DNA from: CAG-103 sp963627135 | GTDB taxonomy: Bacteria > Bacillota > Clostridia > Oscillospirales > Oscillospiraceae | Reading direction: 5' to 3' | NCBI GenBank assembly: GCA_963627135.1 | Contig: CAVFZY010000007.1 | Span: 1 to 64,000, forward strand | Length of the DNA stretch: 64,000 nucleotides | In this document: one piece after another, positions 49,858 through 58,015 of the stretch | Position numbering within the stretch: position 1 is the first letter of the stretch | Layout: each line of letters starts with the position of its first letter | The notes under the pieces: model-generated | Seen by the model: the letters and a program-made list of their open reading frames with translations, nothing else | The model's database searches: none | Told to the model about the DNA's origin: nothing | Translations under genes and position numbers: made by a program

Positions 49858-51690
49858 ATGGAAAAACTCCGACCCGAACAACTGCGCGAAAAGGCCAATA
49901 TGCTCCCGCTGCTGCCGGGCGTGTACATCATGCTCGACGAGCACGGCGAGGTCATCTACATCGGCAAGGCGAAAGCCCTCAAAAACCGCGTCACGAGCTA
50001 TTTTCGCGGCGAGCACCTGCCGAAGGTGGCGGCCATGGTCGCGCACGTTGCGGATTTCAATGTCATCGTCGTGCAGTCCGAGTTCGAGGCGCTCGTGCTC
50101 GAAAACTCGCTCATCAAGCTGCACAAACCCAAATACAACATTTTGCTCAAGGACGACAAGGGCTACCCCTTCGTGCGCCTGGACGTGACGCAGCCGTACC
50201 CGACGTTCTCGCTCGTCAACCGCACGGAGAAGGACGGCGCGAAGTACTTCGGCCCCTACGGCGGCCGGAGCATGACGGCCGAGATCATCGACACCGTGTG
50301 CAAGACGCTGCGCCTGCCGACGTGCACGCGCCGCTTTCCGCGCGACATCGGCCGTGCCCGCCCGTGCCTGAATTACCACATGGGCACCTGCGCAGGCTAC
50401 TGCCTGAAGGACGTCACGCGCGCAGAGTATCTCAAGGCCATCCGCGAGGCGGAGCTGATCCTCGATGGCCGCACGGCGGAGCTCACGGCCGAACTGACCG
50501 AGCAGATGCAGGCCGCGGCCGACGCGCTGCGGTTTGAATACGCAGCGTCGCTGCGCGACCGGCTGCGCGCCATCCAGGGCCTGCAGAACCACCAGCGTGT
50601 CATCGCCACGGCCTATTCCGACACGGACGCGGTCGGCTTTCAGCGTGGGGCCAAGTGCTGCTTTACCGTGCTGCACTTTACGGACGGCAGCCTCACGGGA
50701 AAGGACAGGTCGTTTCTCAACGAGCCGATGGAGCCGGACAGCGAGGCGCTTGCCGCGCTCGTGCAGCAGTATTATGAGGGCCGCGGCACCTACCCGCGCC
50801 AGATACTGCTGCCGTGCGCGCTCGAGGGGCAGAATGCGCTCGAGCGCCTGCTCACCGAGGCGGCGGAGCACAAGGTCGCGCTCGCCGTGCCGCAGCGCGG
50901 CGACAAGTGCCGCCTGACGGAGATGGCGGCGAACAACGCGCGCGAAGAGATCCTCATCGCGACGACCGCCGCGCAGCGCAGCCTCAAAACGCTCGAATGG
51001 CTCCAGCGCGCGCTGGAGCTCGACGCGCCGCCGGAGCGCATCGAGGCATTTGACATCTCCAACCTCGGTGATACCGGCATCGTGGCCGGTATGACCGTGT
51101 TCCAGCACGGGCGGCCGCGCAAGTCGGACTACCGGAAGTTCCGCATCCGCACGACGGACGGACAGAACGACTATGGGTCCATGCACGAGGCGGTCACGCG
51201 CCGCTTTCAGCACTATGTGGACGGCGATCCGGGCTTTTGCCCGCTGCCGGATCTGTTGCTCATCGATGGCGGGGCCGAGCATGCGGCCGTCGCGCAGGCG
51301 GTGCTCGACGGCTTCGGCCTGACCGTGCCGGTGTTCGGCATGGTCAAGGACGACCGCCACCGCACGCGCGCGCTCATCACGCCCGGCGGGCATGAGATCG
51401 GCATTGCCGCCAACCCCGCGGTGTTCGCCTTCATCGGCACGATCCAGGAGGAGACGCACCGCTTTTCCATCGACTATCAGCGACGGCTGCGGCGCGAGAG
51501 CCTCTCGTCCGAGCTCGATCAGATCCCCGGTGTGGGCGAGAAGCGGCGCAATGCGCTGCTCAAGGCCTTCCGCAGCGTCAAGGCCACCCGCGCGGCTTCG
51601 TATGAGGAGCTGTGCGCGGCCGTACCGGCGGGCGTCGCCCGCGCGGTCTACGACCACTATCACCCGAAAGGAGAACCGCCATGCGCGTGA
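49858..51690 (+). CDS. uvrC: Excinuclease ABC subunit C
   Basis: A 610-residue nucleotide excision repair nuclease that makes both incisions with UvrB. The N-terminal GIY-YIG domain reads PGVYIMLDEHGEVIYIGKAK, a Cys cluster (PTCTRRF, RPCLNYHMGTCAGYC) follows, then the UVR motif (about 215-240), the UvrC RNase H-like domain (EAFDISNLGDTG, LLLIDGGAEHA) and C-terminal HhH motifs (IPGVGEKRRNALLKAF). The ATG at 49858 follows CAGGAGCAAGCT. It overlaps rsmD by 10 bp. Confidence 0.95.
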   Translation: MEKLRPEQLREKANMLPLLPGVYIMLDEHGEVIYIGKAKALKNRVTSYFRGEHLPKVAAMVAHVADFNVIVVQSEFEALVLENSLIKLHKPKYNILLKDDKGYPFVRLDVTQPYPTFSLVNRTEKDGAKYFGPYGGRSMTAEIIDTVCKTLRLPTCTRRFPRDIGRARPCLNYHMGTCAGYCLKDVTRAEYLKAIREAELILDGRTAELTAELTEQMQAAADALRFEYAASLRDRLRAIQGLQNHQRVIATAYSDTDAVGFQRGAKCCFTVLHFTDGSLTGKDRSFLNEPMEPDSEALAALVQQYYEGRGTYPRQILLPCALEGQNALERLLTEAAEHKVALAVPQRGDKCRLTEMAANNAREEILIATTAAQRSLKTLEWLQRALELDAPPERIEAFDISNLGDTGIVAGMTVFQHGRPRKSDYRKFRIRTTDGQNDYGSMHEAVTRRFQHYVDGDPGFCPLPDLLLIDGGAEHAAVAQAVLDGFGLTVPVFGMVKDDRHRTRALITPGGHEIGIAANPAVFAFIGTIQEETHRFSIDYQRRLRRESLSSELDQIPGVGEKRRNALLKAFRSVKATRAASYEELCAAVPAGVARAVYDHYHPKGEPPCA

Positions 51691-52223
51691 TCACAGGTAC
51701 GGCCCGCGGCCGCAGGCTGCGTGAGCCGGAGGGGATGGCCACCCGTCCCACGACCGATAATGTCAAGGAATCCATGTTCAACCTCATCCAGTTCGACATC
51801 GAGGGCCGGCGCGTGCTCGACCTCTTTGCCGGCACGGGCCAGCTCGGCATCGAGGCGCTCAGCCGCGGCGCGCGCAGCGCCGTGTTCGTCGATGAGAGCC
51901 GCGCCGCCGTGCAGCTCGTGCGCGCCAATCTCGCGCTCTGCCGCCTGCAGGGCGACGTCGTGCAGGGCGAGTCGCTCAGCTACCTGCGCACGTGCGGAAA
52001 ATTCGACCTGATCTTTCTCGATCCGCCGTATGATACGGGATTGCTTGACAAATCGCTTGCAAATGTTGTACAGTTTGACATATTGGCTGAGGGTGGTATA
52101 ATCGTGTGTGAAAGCCGCCGCGAAAAGGTGCTCCCGCAGCTCCAGCCGCCGTATCATCTGCTCACGGAGCGCAATTACGGCAAGATCAAGCTTACGCTCT
52201 ACGGAAAGGGAACCCACGCATGA
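51681..52223 (+). CDS. rsmD: 16S rRNA (guanine966-N2)-methyltransferase
   Basis: A 180-residue SAM-dependent methyltransferase. MRVITGTARGRRLREPEG, RPTTDNVKESMFNLI, the SAM-binding VLDLFAGTGQLGIEALSRGA and the catalytic FLDPPYDTG (N/DPPY) identify RsmD. It overlaps both uvrC and coaD (ATGA), the latter a very common gene pair in bacteria. Confidence 0.95.
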   Translation: MRVITGTARGRRLREPEGMATRPTTDNVKESMFNLIQFDIEGRRVLDLFAGTGQLGIEALSRGARSAVFVDESRAAVQLVRANLALCRLQGDVVQGESLSYLRTCGKFDLIFLDPPYDTGLLDKSLANVVQFDILAEGGIIVCESRREKVLPQLQPPYHLLTERNYGKIKLTLYGKGTHA

Positions 52224-52711
52224 AAACAGCGATCTACCCCGGCAGCTTTGACCCCATTACCCTCGGTCATCTGAACATCATCCGCCGCGCATCCGGCATT
52301 TTCGAGCGCGTCGTCGTGTGCATCATGCCCAACGCAGGCAAGCAGCACCCTATGTTTACCCGCGAGGAGCGCGTAGCGCTCGCGCGCCGCGTCGTCAGCC
52401 GCTTTCCCAATGTGGAGGTGGACACGTTTGACGGCCTGCTCGCCGAATACGCCAAGACCTTCCCGGAGGGAGCGGTCATCGTCAAGGGCCTGCGCGCGAA
52501 CACGGACTTTGAAAACGAGTTTCAGATGGCGCTCATCAATAAGAAGATCAATTCCGAGCTGGACACTATGTTTCTGACGGCCAGTCAGAAATATACATTC
52601 CTCAGCTCGTCGGTCGTCAAGGAGCTCGCCGGTTACGGCGCGGATCTCAAGCCGTTCGTCCCGTGCGAGATCATTGACGACGTGCACGAACGCGCTAAGC
52701 GCGGCAAATAA
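52220..52711 (+). CDS. coaD: Phosphopantetheine adenylyltransferase
   Basis: A 163-residue nucleotidyltransferase making dephospho-CoA from 4'-phosphopantetheine and ATP. The HxGH motif region is YPGSFDPITLGHLNIIRRAS; KGLRANTDFENEFQMALIN and the ISSS-like LSSSVVKELA near the end are typical. Starts with an ATGA overlap to rsmD. Confidence 0.96.
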   Translation: MKTAIYPGSFDPITLGHLNIIRRASGIFERVVVCIMPNAGKQHPMFTREERVALARRVVSRFPNVEVDTFDGLLAEYAKTFPEGAVIVKGLRANTDFENEFQMALINKKINSELDTMFLTASQKYTFLSSSVVKELAGYGADLKPFVPCEIIDDVHERAKRGK

Positions 52712-52769
52712 TTCGATTCAGGCAGTTTTTTCACCGGCTTTGCCGGAACACGCTTTGGGAGGAAACAAA

Positions 52770-53315
52770 ATGGACAACGAAGTCATGGAACTCATTGACC
52801 AGCTTTATACCATGGTGTCGGAGGCATGGGGCGTGCCGCTCGGCAACGAAAAGTGCATCGTCGAGCGCGACCAGGTCCTCGAGATCCTCGATGAGATCAA
52901 GACCGCCATGCCGGTGGAGCTTTCCGAGGCAAAGCGTCTGGTCTCCGCCCGCGACGAATTCATCAACAACGCCAAGCGTGAGGCCGAAGGCATCCGCAAT
53001 CAGGCCGAGGAGCGCGCTCGCGCGCTCGTGAACGATCAGGAGATCGTGCGCATCGCCAAGGCCCGCAGCAACGAAATGCTTGCCTCCACGCAGGCCAAGG
53101 CCGATGCGCTGCGCCGCGCCTCGAGCCAGTTCTGCGATGAGGCACTGCGCCGCACGGAGGAGGCCATCTCCGCCGCGCTCGGCAATGTGCAGCAGGCGCA
53201 CGCCGCGTTCCAGGGTGTTGCCGGCAGCACGGCTGCGCCAGCCACTGCACCCGCGGCCCAGCAGACAGAGATCCGCTTCGAGGGCGAGGAGACCCTGGAC
53301 GAGGGAGTCAACTGA
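52770..53315 (+). CDS. Coiled-coil protein of unknown function
   Basis: A 181-residue acidic, almost wholly helical protein. Residues about 40-140 are rich in Ala, Glu, Arg and Gln (AKREAEGIRNQAEERARALV) with a heptad-like pattern as in DivIVA or V-type ATPase subunit H/G-like proteins. The end has an Ala/Pro/Thr linker. No catalytic motif or signal peptide is seen. GGGAGG precedes the ATG at 52770. It lies between coaD and the division cluster; a division-related scaffold is possible but unproven. Confidence 0.7.
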   Translation: MDNEVMELIDQLYTMVSEAWGVPLGNEKCIVERDQVLEILDEIKTAMPVELSEAKRLVSARDEFINNAKREAEGIRNQAEERARALVNDQEIVRIAKARSNEMLASTQAKADALRRASSQFCDEALRRTEEAISAALGNVQQAHAAFQGVAGSTAAPATAPAAQQTEIRFEGEETLDEGVN

Positions 53316-53338
53316 CTGCCGTTTAACCGTATATCCGC

Positions 53339-53368
53339 ACCGCCGCCGGCTTGCCCGGCGGCGGTTTT
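53339..53368 (+). terminator. First of three tandem terminators
   Basis: ACCGCCGCCGG and CCGGCGGCGGT form an 11-bp stem with TTTT after it. Confidence 0.85.
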
Positions 53369-53388
53369 GCGTTTTGCCGAAATTTTTC

Positions 53389-53429
53389 CCCGCCGGGGGC
53401 GCTTTTGGCGCTTCCGGCGGGTGCTTTTT
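53389..53429 (+). terminator. Second of three tandem terminators
   Basis: CCCGCCGG and CCGGCGGG enclose an inner GGCGC-tttt-GGCGC-containing loop; TGCTTTTT follows. Confidence 0.65.
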
Positions 53430-53434
53430 CGCGC

Positions 53435-53470
53435 AACGGCGGCACATCTTGTGCCGCCGTTTTCCTTTTT
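53435..53470 (+). terminator. Third of three tandem terminators
   Basis: AACGGCGGCACA and TGTGCCGCCGTT form a perfect 12-bp stem around TCT, followed by a T-rich tail. Confidence 0.88.
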
Positions 53471-53530
53471 TCGGCGGAAAACGCAAAGGCTTGTGACCGG
53501 GAAAACCACAGTCGGATTGACAGAATTGTC

Positions 53531-53573
53531 GGAAATTGCAAGAAAAAGGCGGGAATTTCTCCTTGCAATTTCC
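53531..53573. promoter_or_regulatory. 12-bp inverted repeat overlapping the mraZ -35 box
   Basis: GGAAATTGCAAG (53531-53542) and CTTGCAATTTCC (53562-53573) are exact reverse complements separated by 19 bp. The right arm contains the -35 hexamer, so a bound protein would block the promoter. Confidence 0.65.
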
Positions 53574-53591
53574 CCGGCCTGCCACTATAAT
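53563..53591 (+). promoter_or_regulatory. Promoter of the mra/division cluster
   Basis: TTGCAA (53563-53568), 17 bp, TATAAT (53586-53591), about 95 bp upstream of mraZ. Confidence 0.8.
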
Positions 53592-53598
53592 GAGGATT

Positions 53599-53658
53599 AC
53601 ATGTGGGGTAAAGTGGTTTAAAAAGCACCAAAAGCCCACACATGTGGCGCGAAAGTGC
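53599..53658 (+). promoter_or_regulatory. MraZ-box-like repeats
   Basis: GTGG at 53603 and 53613 are 10 bp apart within ACATGTGGGGTAAAGTGG. A second, looser copy, ACATGTGGCGCGAAAGTGC, ends at 53658. MraZ is known to bind short direct repeats of this kind upstream of its own gene. Confidence 0.5.
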
Positions 53659-53684
53659 ACGATTCCGGAGAAGGGGGATGCAGC

Positions 53685-54101
53685 ATGACCGGTATCTATC
53701 AGCATACGCTCGACGCCAAAGGCCGTCTGTTCATCCCGGCCAAGCTCCGTGAAGAGCTGGGCGACACGTTCTATGTCACCATCTCCTCGGAGAAGTGCTT
53801 GTCGGCGTACAGTACGGACAACTGGAAGGTCATGTCCGACAAGGTCAATGCCATGCCCTACGTCAAGCAGAAAAAAATGCGCCCGCTGTTTGCGTTCGCC
53901 GCGCGCTGCGAGCTCGACGGTCAGGGTCGCATCCTCCTGCCGCAGAATCTGCGTGAGTTTGCCGGCCTGAGCAAGAGCGTCACGGTCGTCGGCAGCAACA
54001 ACCATGCGGAGTTTTGGGACAGCGAACTCTGGAATGAGACGTACCCGGCAGAGACGCTGCCAGAGAACATCGCCGCCGTGATGGAGGAGCTGGATTTCTG
54101 A
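53685..54101 (+). CDS. mraZ: Division/cell wall cluster repressor MraZ
   Basis: A 138-residue protein with two SpoVT-AbrB-like halves (GIYQHTLDAKGRLFIPAKLREELG and CELDGQGRILLPQNLREFAG). MraZ forms ring oligomers that bind repeats upstream of its own gene and regulate the cluster. GAAGGGGG precedes the ATG. Its stop shares a base with the rsmH start. Confidence 0.95.
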   Translation: MTGIYQHTLDAKGRLFIPAKLREELGDTFYVTISSEKCLSAYSTDNWKVMSDKVNAMPYVKQKKMRPLFAFAARCELDGQGRILLPQNLREFAGLSKSVTVVGSNNHAEFWDSELWNETYPAETLPENIAAVMEELDF

Positions 54102-55033
54102 TGGACGCCGGACATATCCCCGTGCTGCTGCACGAATGCATCGAGAACCTGAATATCCGCTCCGACGGCATTTACGTGGACGGTACGCTCGGCATGGGCG
54201 GCCACTCCGAGCAGATCGCCGGCCGCCTGACGACCGGAACGCTCATCGGCATCGACCGTGACGAGACGGCGATCGCGCGCGCCGGTGCGCGGCTGGCTCC
54301 GTTTGGAGACCGTGTGCGGCTCGTGCACGGCAACTTCCGCGACACGGCCGCCATTCTCGACCGCCTCGGCGTCGCCGCCGTGGACGGCATGCTCTTTGAC
54401 CTCGGCGTTTCCTCACCGCAGCTCGATGAGACGCAGCGCGGCTTTTCCTACATGCACGACGCGCCGCTCGACATGCGTATGGACGCGACCGGTGGCCTGA
54501 GCGCGTGGAACGTCGTCAACGAGTGGCCGGAGAGCGAGCTCAAACGCATTTTGTATGAATACGGCGAGGAGCGCTATGCGCCTCGCATTGCCGGGGCGAT
54601 CGTACGCGCCCGGGCGCAGCGGCCGGTCGCGACCACGCTGGAGCTGGTCGATGTGATCCGCTCGGCCATGCCGGGCGCGGCGCTGCGCGAAAAACAGCAT
54701 CCCGCCAAGCGCAGCTTTCAGGCGATCCGCATCGCCGTGAACGACGAGCTGGCGGCGGTGCGCGAGATGATGGACACCGCGCCGGACAAGCTCTGCGCCG
54801 GCGGGCGGCTGTGCGTCATCAGCTTTCATTCCCTCGAGGACCGGATCGTCAAGACCGGCATCGCCCGGCGGGAGCACGGCTGCACCTGCCCGCGTGAGGC
54901 ACCGGTGTGCACCTGCGGCTTTGTGCAGACGCTGCGCAGCGTCTCCCGCAAGCCGATCCTGCCCGGCAAGGAAGAACTGGAGTATAACCCACGCGCCCAC
55001 AGCGCGAAACTTCGTGTCGCGGAGCGTGTCTGA
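54101..55033 (+). CDS. rsmH: 16S rRNA (cytosine1402-N4)-methyltransferase
   Basis: A 310-residue SAM methyltransferase (MraW). HIPVLLHECIENL, the SAM site YVDGTLGMGGHSEQI, GMLFDLGVSSPQLDE, HPAKRSFQAIRIAVNDEL and VISFHSLEDRIVK are diagnostic. It modifies C1402 in the ribosomal P site. Overlaps mraZ by one base; ftsL follows after 14 bp. Confidence 0.96.
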   Translation: MDAGHIPVLLHECIENLNIRSDGIYVDGTLGMGGHSEQIAGRLTTGTLIGIDRDETAIARAGARLAPFGDRVRLVHGNFRDTAAILDRLGVAAVDGMLFDLGVSSPQLDETQRGFSYMHDAPLDMRMDATGGLSAWNVVNEWPESELKRILYEYGEERYAPRIAGAIVRARAQRPVATTLELVDVIRSAMPGAALREKQHPAKRSFQAIRIAVNDELAAVREMMDTAPDKLCAGGRLCVISFHSLEDRIVKTGIARREHGCTCPREAPVCTCGFVQTLRSVSRKPILPGKEELEYNPRAHSAKLRVAERV

Positions 55034-55047
55034 GAAAGGAACCAATC

Positions 55048-55593
55048 ATGGCATCTTCCACTCCGAGAAAACGGAATACCGCGCGCATGGACGGCAACGC
55101 GGCGTATGATCTGCGCAGCAACGCTGCGGAGGAGTATCTGTACAGTGCGCCTGTAGAGCTGCCGCATGCCCCCCGGACGACGGAGGCCGTCGTCCCGGAG
55201 TCCGTTCCGACGCCCAAGCAGGCGATCGCCCCGCTGGCCGTGCTCGGCTTTGCCATCGCCGCCGTGCTGATTATCATCTCACTTGTCGCGCGCGTGCAGC
55301 TCTCGCAGGCGTCGGCGGAGGTCTCGACGCTCGAGGATCAGTACACCGAGCTACAGGAGCAGCAGACGCGCCTGCGCATCGACTATGAGAGCGCGTTCAA
55401 CCTCACGGAGATCGAGGACTACGCCATTCATGAGCTCGGCATGCAGAAGCCGCGCAGCGACCAGCTCTATTACATCAGCAGCAGCGACGCCACGGACACG
55501 GCGGTGGTCCTCGACCAGAGCGCGGCCGAGCCGCTGAGTCTGGCCGACCGCCTCGGCGATTTCTTCTCATCTATTTTGGAATATTTTCGATGA
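55048..55593 (+). CDS. ftsL: FtsL-like septum protein
   Basis: A 181-residue bitopic protein: a cytosolic N-terminus (about 1-68), one helix (LAVLGFAIAAVLIIISLVA) and an extracellular coiled coil (VSTLEDQYTELQEQQTRLRI), then a tail. Size, topology and location between rsmH and the PBP gene identify the FtsL role, which with DivIC/FtsB regulates septal peptidoglycan synthesis by FtsW and its PBP. Sequence conservation in this family is low. AAAGGA precedes the ATG. Confidence 0.8.
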   Translation: MASSTPRKRNTARMDGNAAYDLRSNAAEEYLYSAPVELPHAPRTTEAVVPESVPTPKQAIAPLAVLGFAIAAVLIIISLVARVQLSQASAEVSTLEDQYTELQEQQTRLRIDYESAFNLTEIEDYAIHELGMQKPRSDQLYYISSSDATDTAVVLDQSAAEPLSLADRLGDFFSSILEYFR

Positions 55594-55640
55594 GCCAGCC
55601 TGTATGATAGAACTATCCCCGCAGGAACAAGGAGACAGAC

Positions 55641-57995
55641 ATGGCGAATGAAACTTCCGGGCGCCGGGACAACCGCGTGCCTTTTCGTGCAAGTACCAAA
55701 ACACCGAATATCATGATGCTCCGCCGCACACGCTTCCTCTTGATTGTGTGCGGCATCCTTGCATTTGCTGTCCTTGGCATCAAGCTGTTCAATGTCATGA
55801 TCGTACACCATGACGAGTACGAAAAAATGGCGATCGACCAGCAGGTGCGCGAGACGGAGATCACGGCCTCGCGCGGTGCGATCTATGATACGAACGGCAA
55901 GATCCTGGCTATGAACGCCTCGGTCGACACGATCTTCATCAGCCCGGCCGAGATCGCCAAGAACAACGAGGACCCGCAGCTGATCGCACGCGAACTTTCC
56001 GAGATCCTCGACGTTGATTATGATAAGATCCTGGCCATGACGAAAAACACCGACCGCTGGTATGAGGTCGTCAAGCGCAAGGTCGAGCCGGATGTGTCGG
56101 AAAAGGTGCGCGAGTTCAAAAAAGAGAATAATCTCGTCGGCGTCAAGATCGAGCCGGACACGAAGCGCTATTATCCCTACGGCAGTCTCGCTGCGCACGT
56201 CATCGGCTTCGTCGGGCAGGACAACAAGGGCCTGTCCGGCCTCGAGCAGCGCTATGACAGCTACCTGACCGGCAGCACCGGCCGCATCATCCGCGCGACG
56301 GATAACCGCGGCACGGATATGCTCTTTGTCAACTACGAGGATTACTACGACGAGACGAAGGGCAACGACATGAACCTGACCATCGACGCCACCATCCAGT
56401 ATTACCTCGAAAAGCACCTGCAGCAGGCGGTCGAGGACTACGACGTGCAAAACGGCGCGGCGGCCATCGCCATGGATCCCAACAGCGGCGCCATCCTCGG
56501 CATGGTCTCGCTCGGCAACTTTGACCTCAACGATTATCAGACGGTCAGCGACAAGGATCAGGAGGCTATCGACGCCGAGACCGACTCCGACAAGAAGGCC
56601 GAACTGCTCACTGCCGCGCAGACGAAGCAGTGGCGCAACAAGGCCCTGTCGGACACCTACGAGCCCGGCTCTACGTTTAAGATCATCACGCTGGCCATGG
56701 CGCTCGAAGAGGGCGTGGTCGATGAAAATTCATCGTTTTACTGCGGCGGCAGCACAAACGTGCTCGGCCGCACCGATCCCCTCAAGTGCTGGAAAACGAC
56801 TGGCCACGGCAGCCAGAACCTCACGCAGGCCATTCAGCACTCGTGCAACGTGGCGCTCGTGCAGATCGGCCAGCTCGTCGGCGCGCGCACGTTCTACAAG
56901 TACGCTGAAGCGTTCGGTTTTCTCAACCTGACCAACAACGTTGACAGTACGCTTACGGCCAAAACCGGCATCGACATGTCCGGCGAGAGCGGCAGCATCT
57001 GGTGGAGCCAGAGCACGTTCTACGACTCGGAGAACCTTTCCCAGCTTGCGGCGGCCTCCTTCGGCCAGACGTTTACGATCACGCCGCTGCAGCTCATCAC
57101 GGCGGTCAGCGCCTGCGTCAACGGCGGTTATCTCATGAAGCCGTACGTCGTCAAGAGTATCGTCAACAGCGACGGGGAAGCGGTCGTGTCCAACTCGCCG
57201 ACCGTGGTGCGCCAAGTCGTGAGCGAGCAGACGAGCGCCACCGTGCGCCAGATCCTGGAGCAGGTCGTCGGCGACCCCGTTGACGGCACCGGTAAGAACG
57301 CCTACGTCGCCGGTTACCGCATCGGCGGCAAGACCGGCACGTCGGAAAAGGTCGCGCAGGACGCGGCCGGCGGTGCGAAGGAGTACATCGTCTCGTTCAT
57401 CGGCTTCGCCCCGGCGGATGACCCGCAGATCGTCATCCTCGTGCTGCTCGACACGCCAAGCAACAGCACCGGCATTTACATCAGCGGCGGCCAGATGGCC
57501 GCGCCCACCGTCGGCAAAATGATGGCGGACATCCTGCCGTACCTCGGCGTGGAGCCGTCGTATTCCGAGACGGAAAAGACGTACATGGATAAGACCGTGC
57601 CGAACGTGACCGGCTTGTCCGTCGAGCAGGCAAAGGCCGCGCTCACGGAGGTCGGCCTGCAGGCGCGCGTCTACGGCGACGGCGACGAGATCACGGCACA
57701 GCTTCCGGGCAGCGGCGCGGTCGTCGCCAATGGCAGCACCATCCTGCTCTATGCCGGCAAGGAGCCGTCGGGCGACAAGGAAACCATGCCCGACCTGACC
57801 AACCTGAGTTATGAAACGGCCCGTGACCGCATGGCCGCGCTGGGCCTGTATATCAAGACCAACAGCTCCATCACGGACACCGCCTCCCAGAAGATCTCCG
57901 GGCAGGCCGTGGCCGCCGGGACCGAGCTTGAACACGGCACGGTCGTGGAGGTCACGCTCGTGACGACCGATTCGGGCATGCTTGGCCGATACTGA
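55641..57995 (+). CDS. Class B penicillin-binding protein with two PASTA domains (FtsI/SpoVD-like)
   Basis: A 784-residue protein with an N-terminal helix (LLIVCGILAFAVLGIKLF), a class B dimerisation domain (ITASRGAIYDTNGKILAMN), a transpeptidase domain with SxxK in YEPGSTFKIITL, SxN in QHSCNVALVQ and KTG in IGGKTGTSEKVAQ, then two PASTA repeats (about 643-710 and 715-775). The same architecture occurs in PBP2B and the sporulation protein SpoVD; this is the only PBP in the cluster. It crosslinks septal peptidoglycan with FtsW. Confidence 0.93.
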   Translation: MANETSGRRDNRVPFRASTKTPNIMMLRRTRFLLIVCGILAFAVLGIKLFNVMIVHHDEYEKMAIDQQVRETEITASRGAIYDTNGKILAMNASVDTIFISPAEIAKNNEDPQLIARELSEILDVDYDKILAMTKNTDRWYEVVKRKVEPDVSEKVREFKKENNLVGVKIEPDTKRYYPYGSLAAHVIGFVGQDNKGLSGLEQRYDSYLTGSTGRIIRATDNRGTDMLFVNYEDYYDETKGNDMNLTIDATIQYYLEKHLQQAVEDYDVQNGAAAIAMDPNSGAILGMVSLGNFDLNDYQTVSDKDQEAIDAETDSDKKAELLTAAQTKQWRNKALSDTYEPGSTFKIITLAMALEEGVVDENSSFYCGGSTNVLGRTDPLKCWKTTGHGSQNLTQAIQHSCNVALVQIGQLVGARTFYKYAEAFGFLNLTNNVDSTLTAKTGIDMSGESGSIWWSQSTFYDSENLSQLAAASFGQTFTITPLQLITAVSACVNGGYLMKPYVVKSIVNSDGEAVVSNSPTVVRQVVSEQTSATVRQILEQVVGDPVDGTGKNAYVAGYRIGGKTGTSEKVAQDAAGGAKEYIVSFIGFAPADDPQIVILVLLDTPSNSTGIYISGGQMAAPTVGKMMADILPYLGVEPSYSETEKTYMDKTVPNVTGLSVEQAKAALTEVGLQARVYGDGDEITAQLPGSGAVVANGSTILLYAGKEPSGDKETMPDLTNLSYETARDRMAALGLYIKTNSSITDTASQKISGQAVAAGTELEHGTVVEVTLVTTDSGMLGRY

Positions 57996-58015
57996 CGATC
58001 AACGGAGGTACCTTT

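Larger units (their letters stand above)
53316..53684 (+). other. Intergenic region upstream of mraZ: three terminators and the mra promoter
   Basis: No gene is seen. The first half carries three tandem hairpin terminators (53339-53470). The second half carries a 12-bp inverted repeat (53531-53573), the promoter (53563-53591) and MraZ-box-like GTGG repeats (53603-53658). Confidence 0.75.

Noticed and set aside
49801..51663. A 620-codon open frame on the minus strand
   Set aside because: Fully antisense to uvrC, whose reading frame carries all expected motifs.
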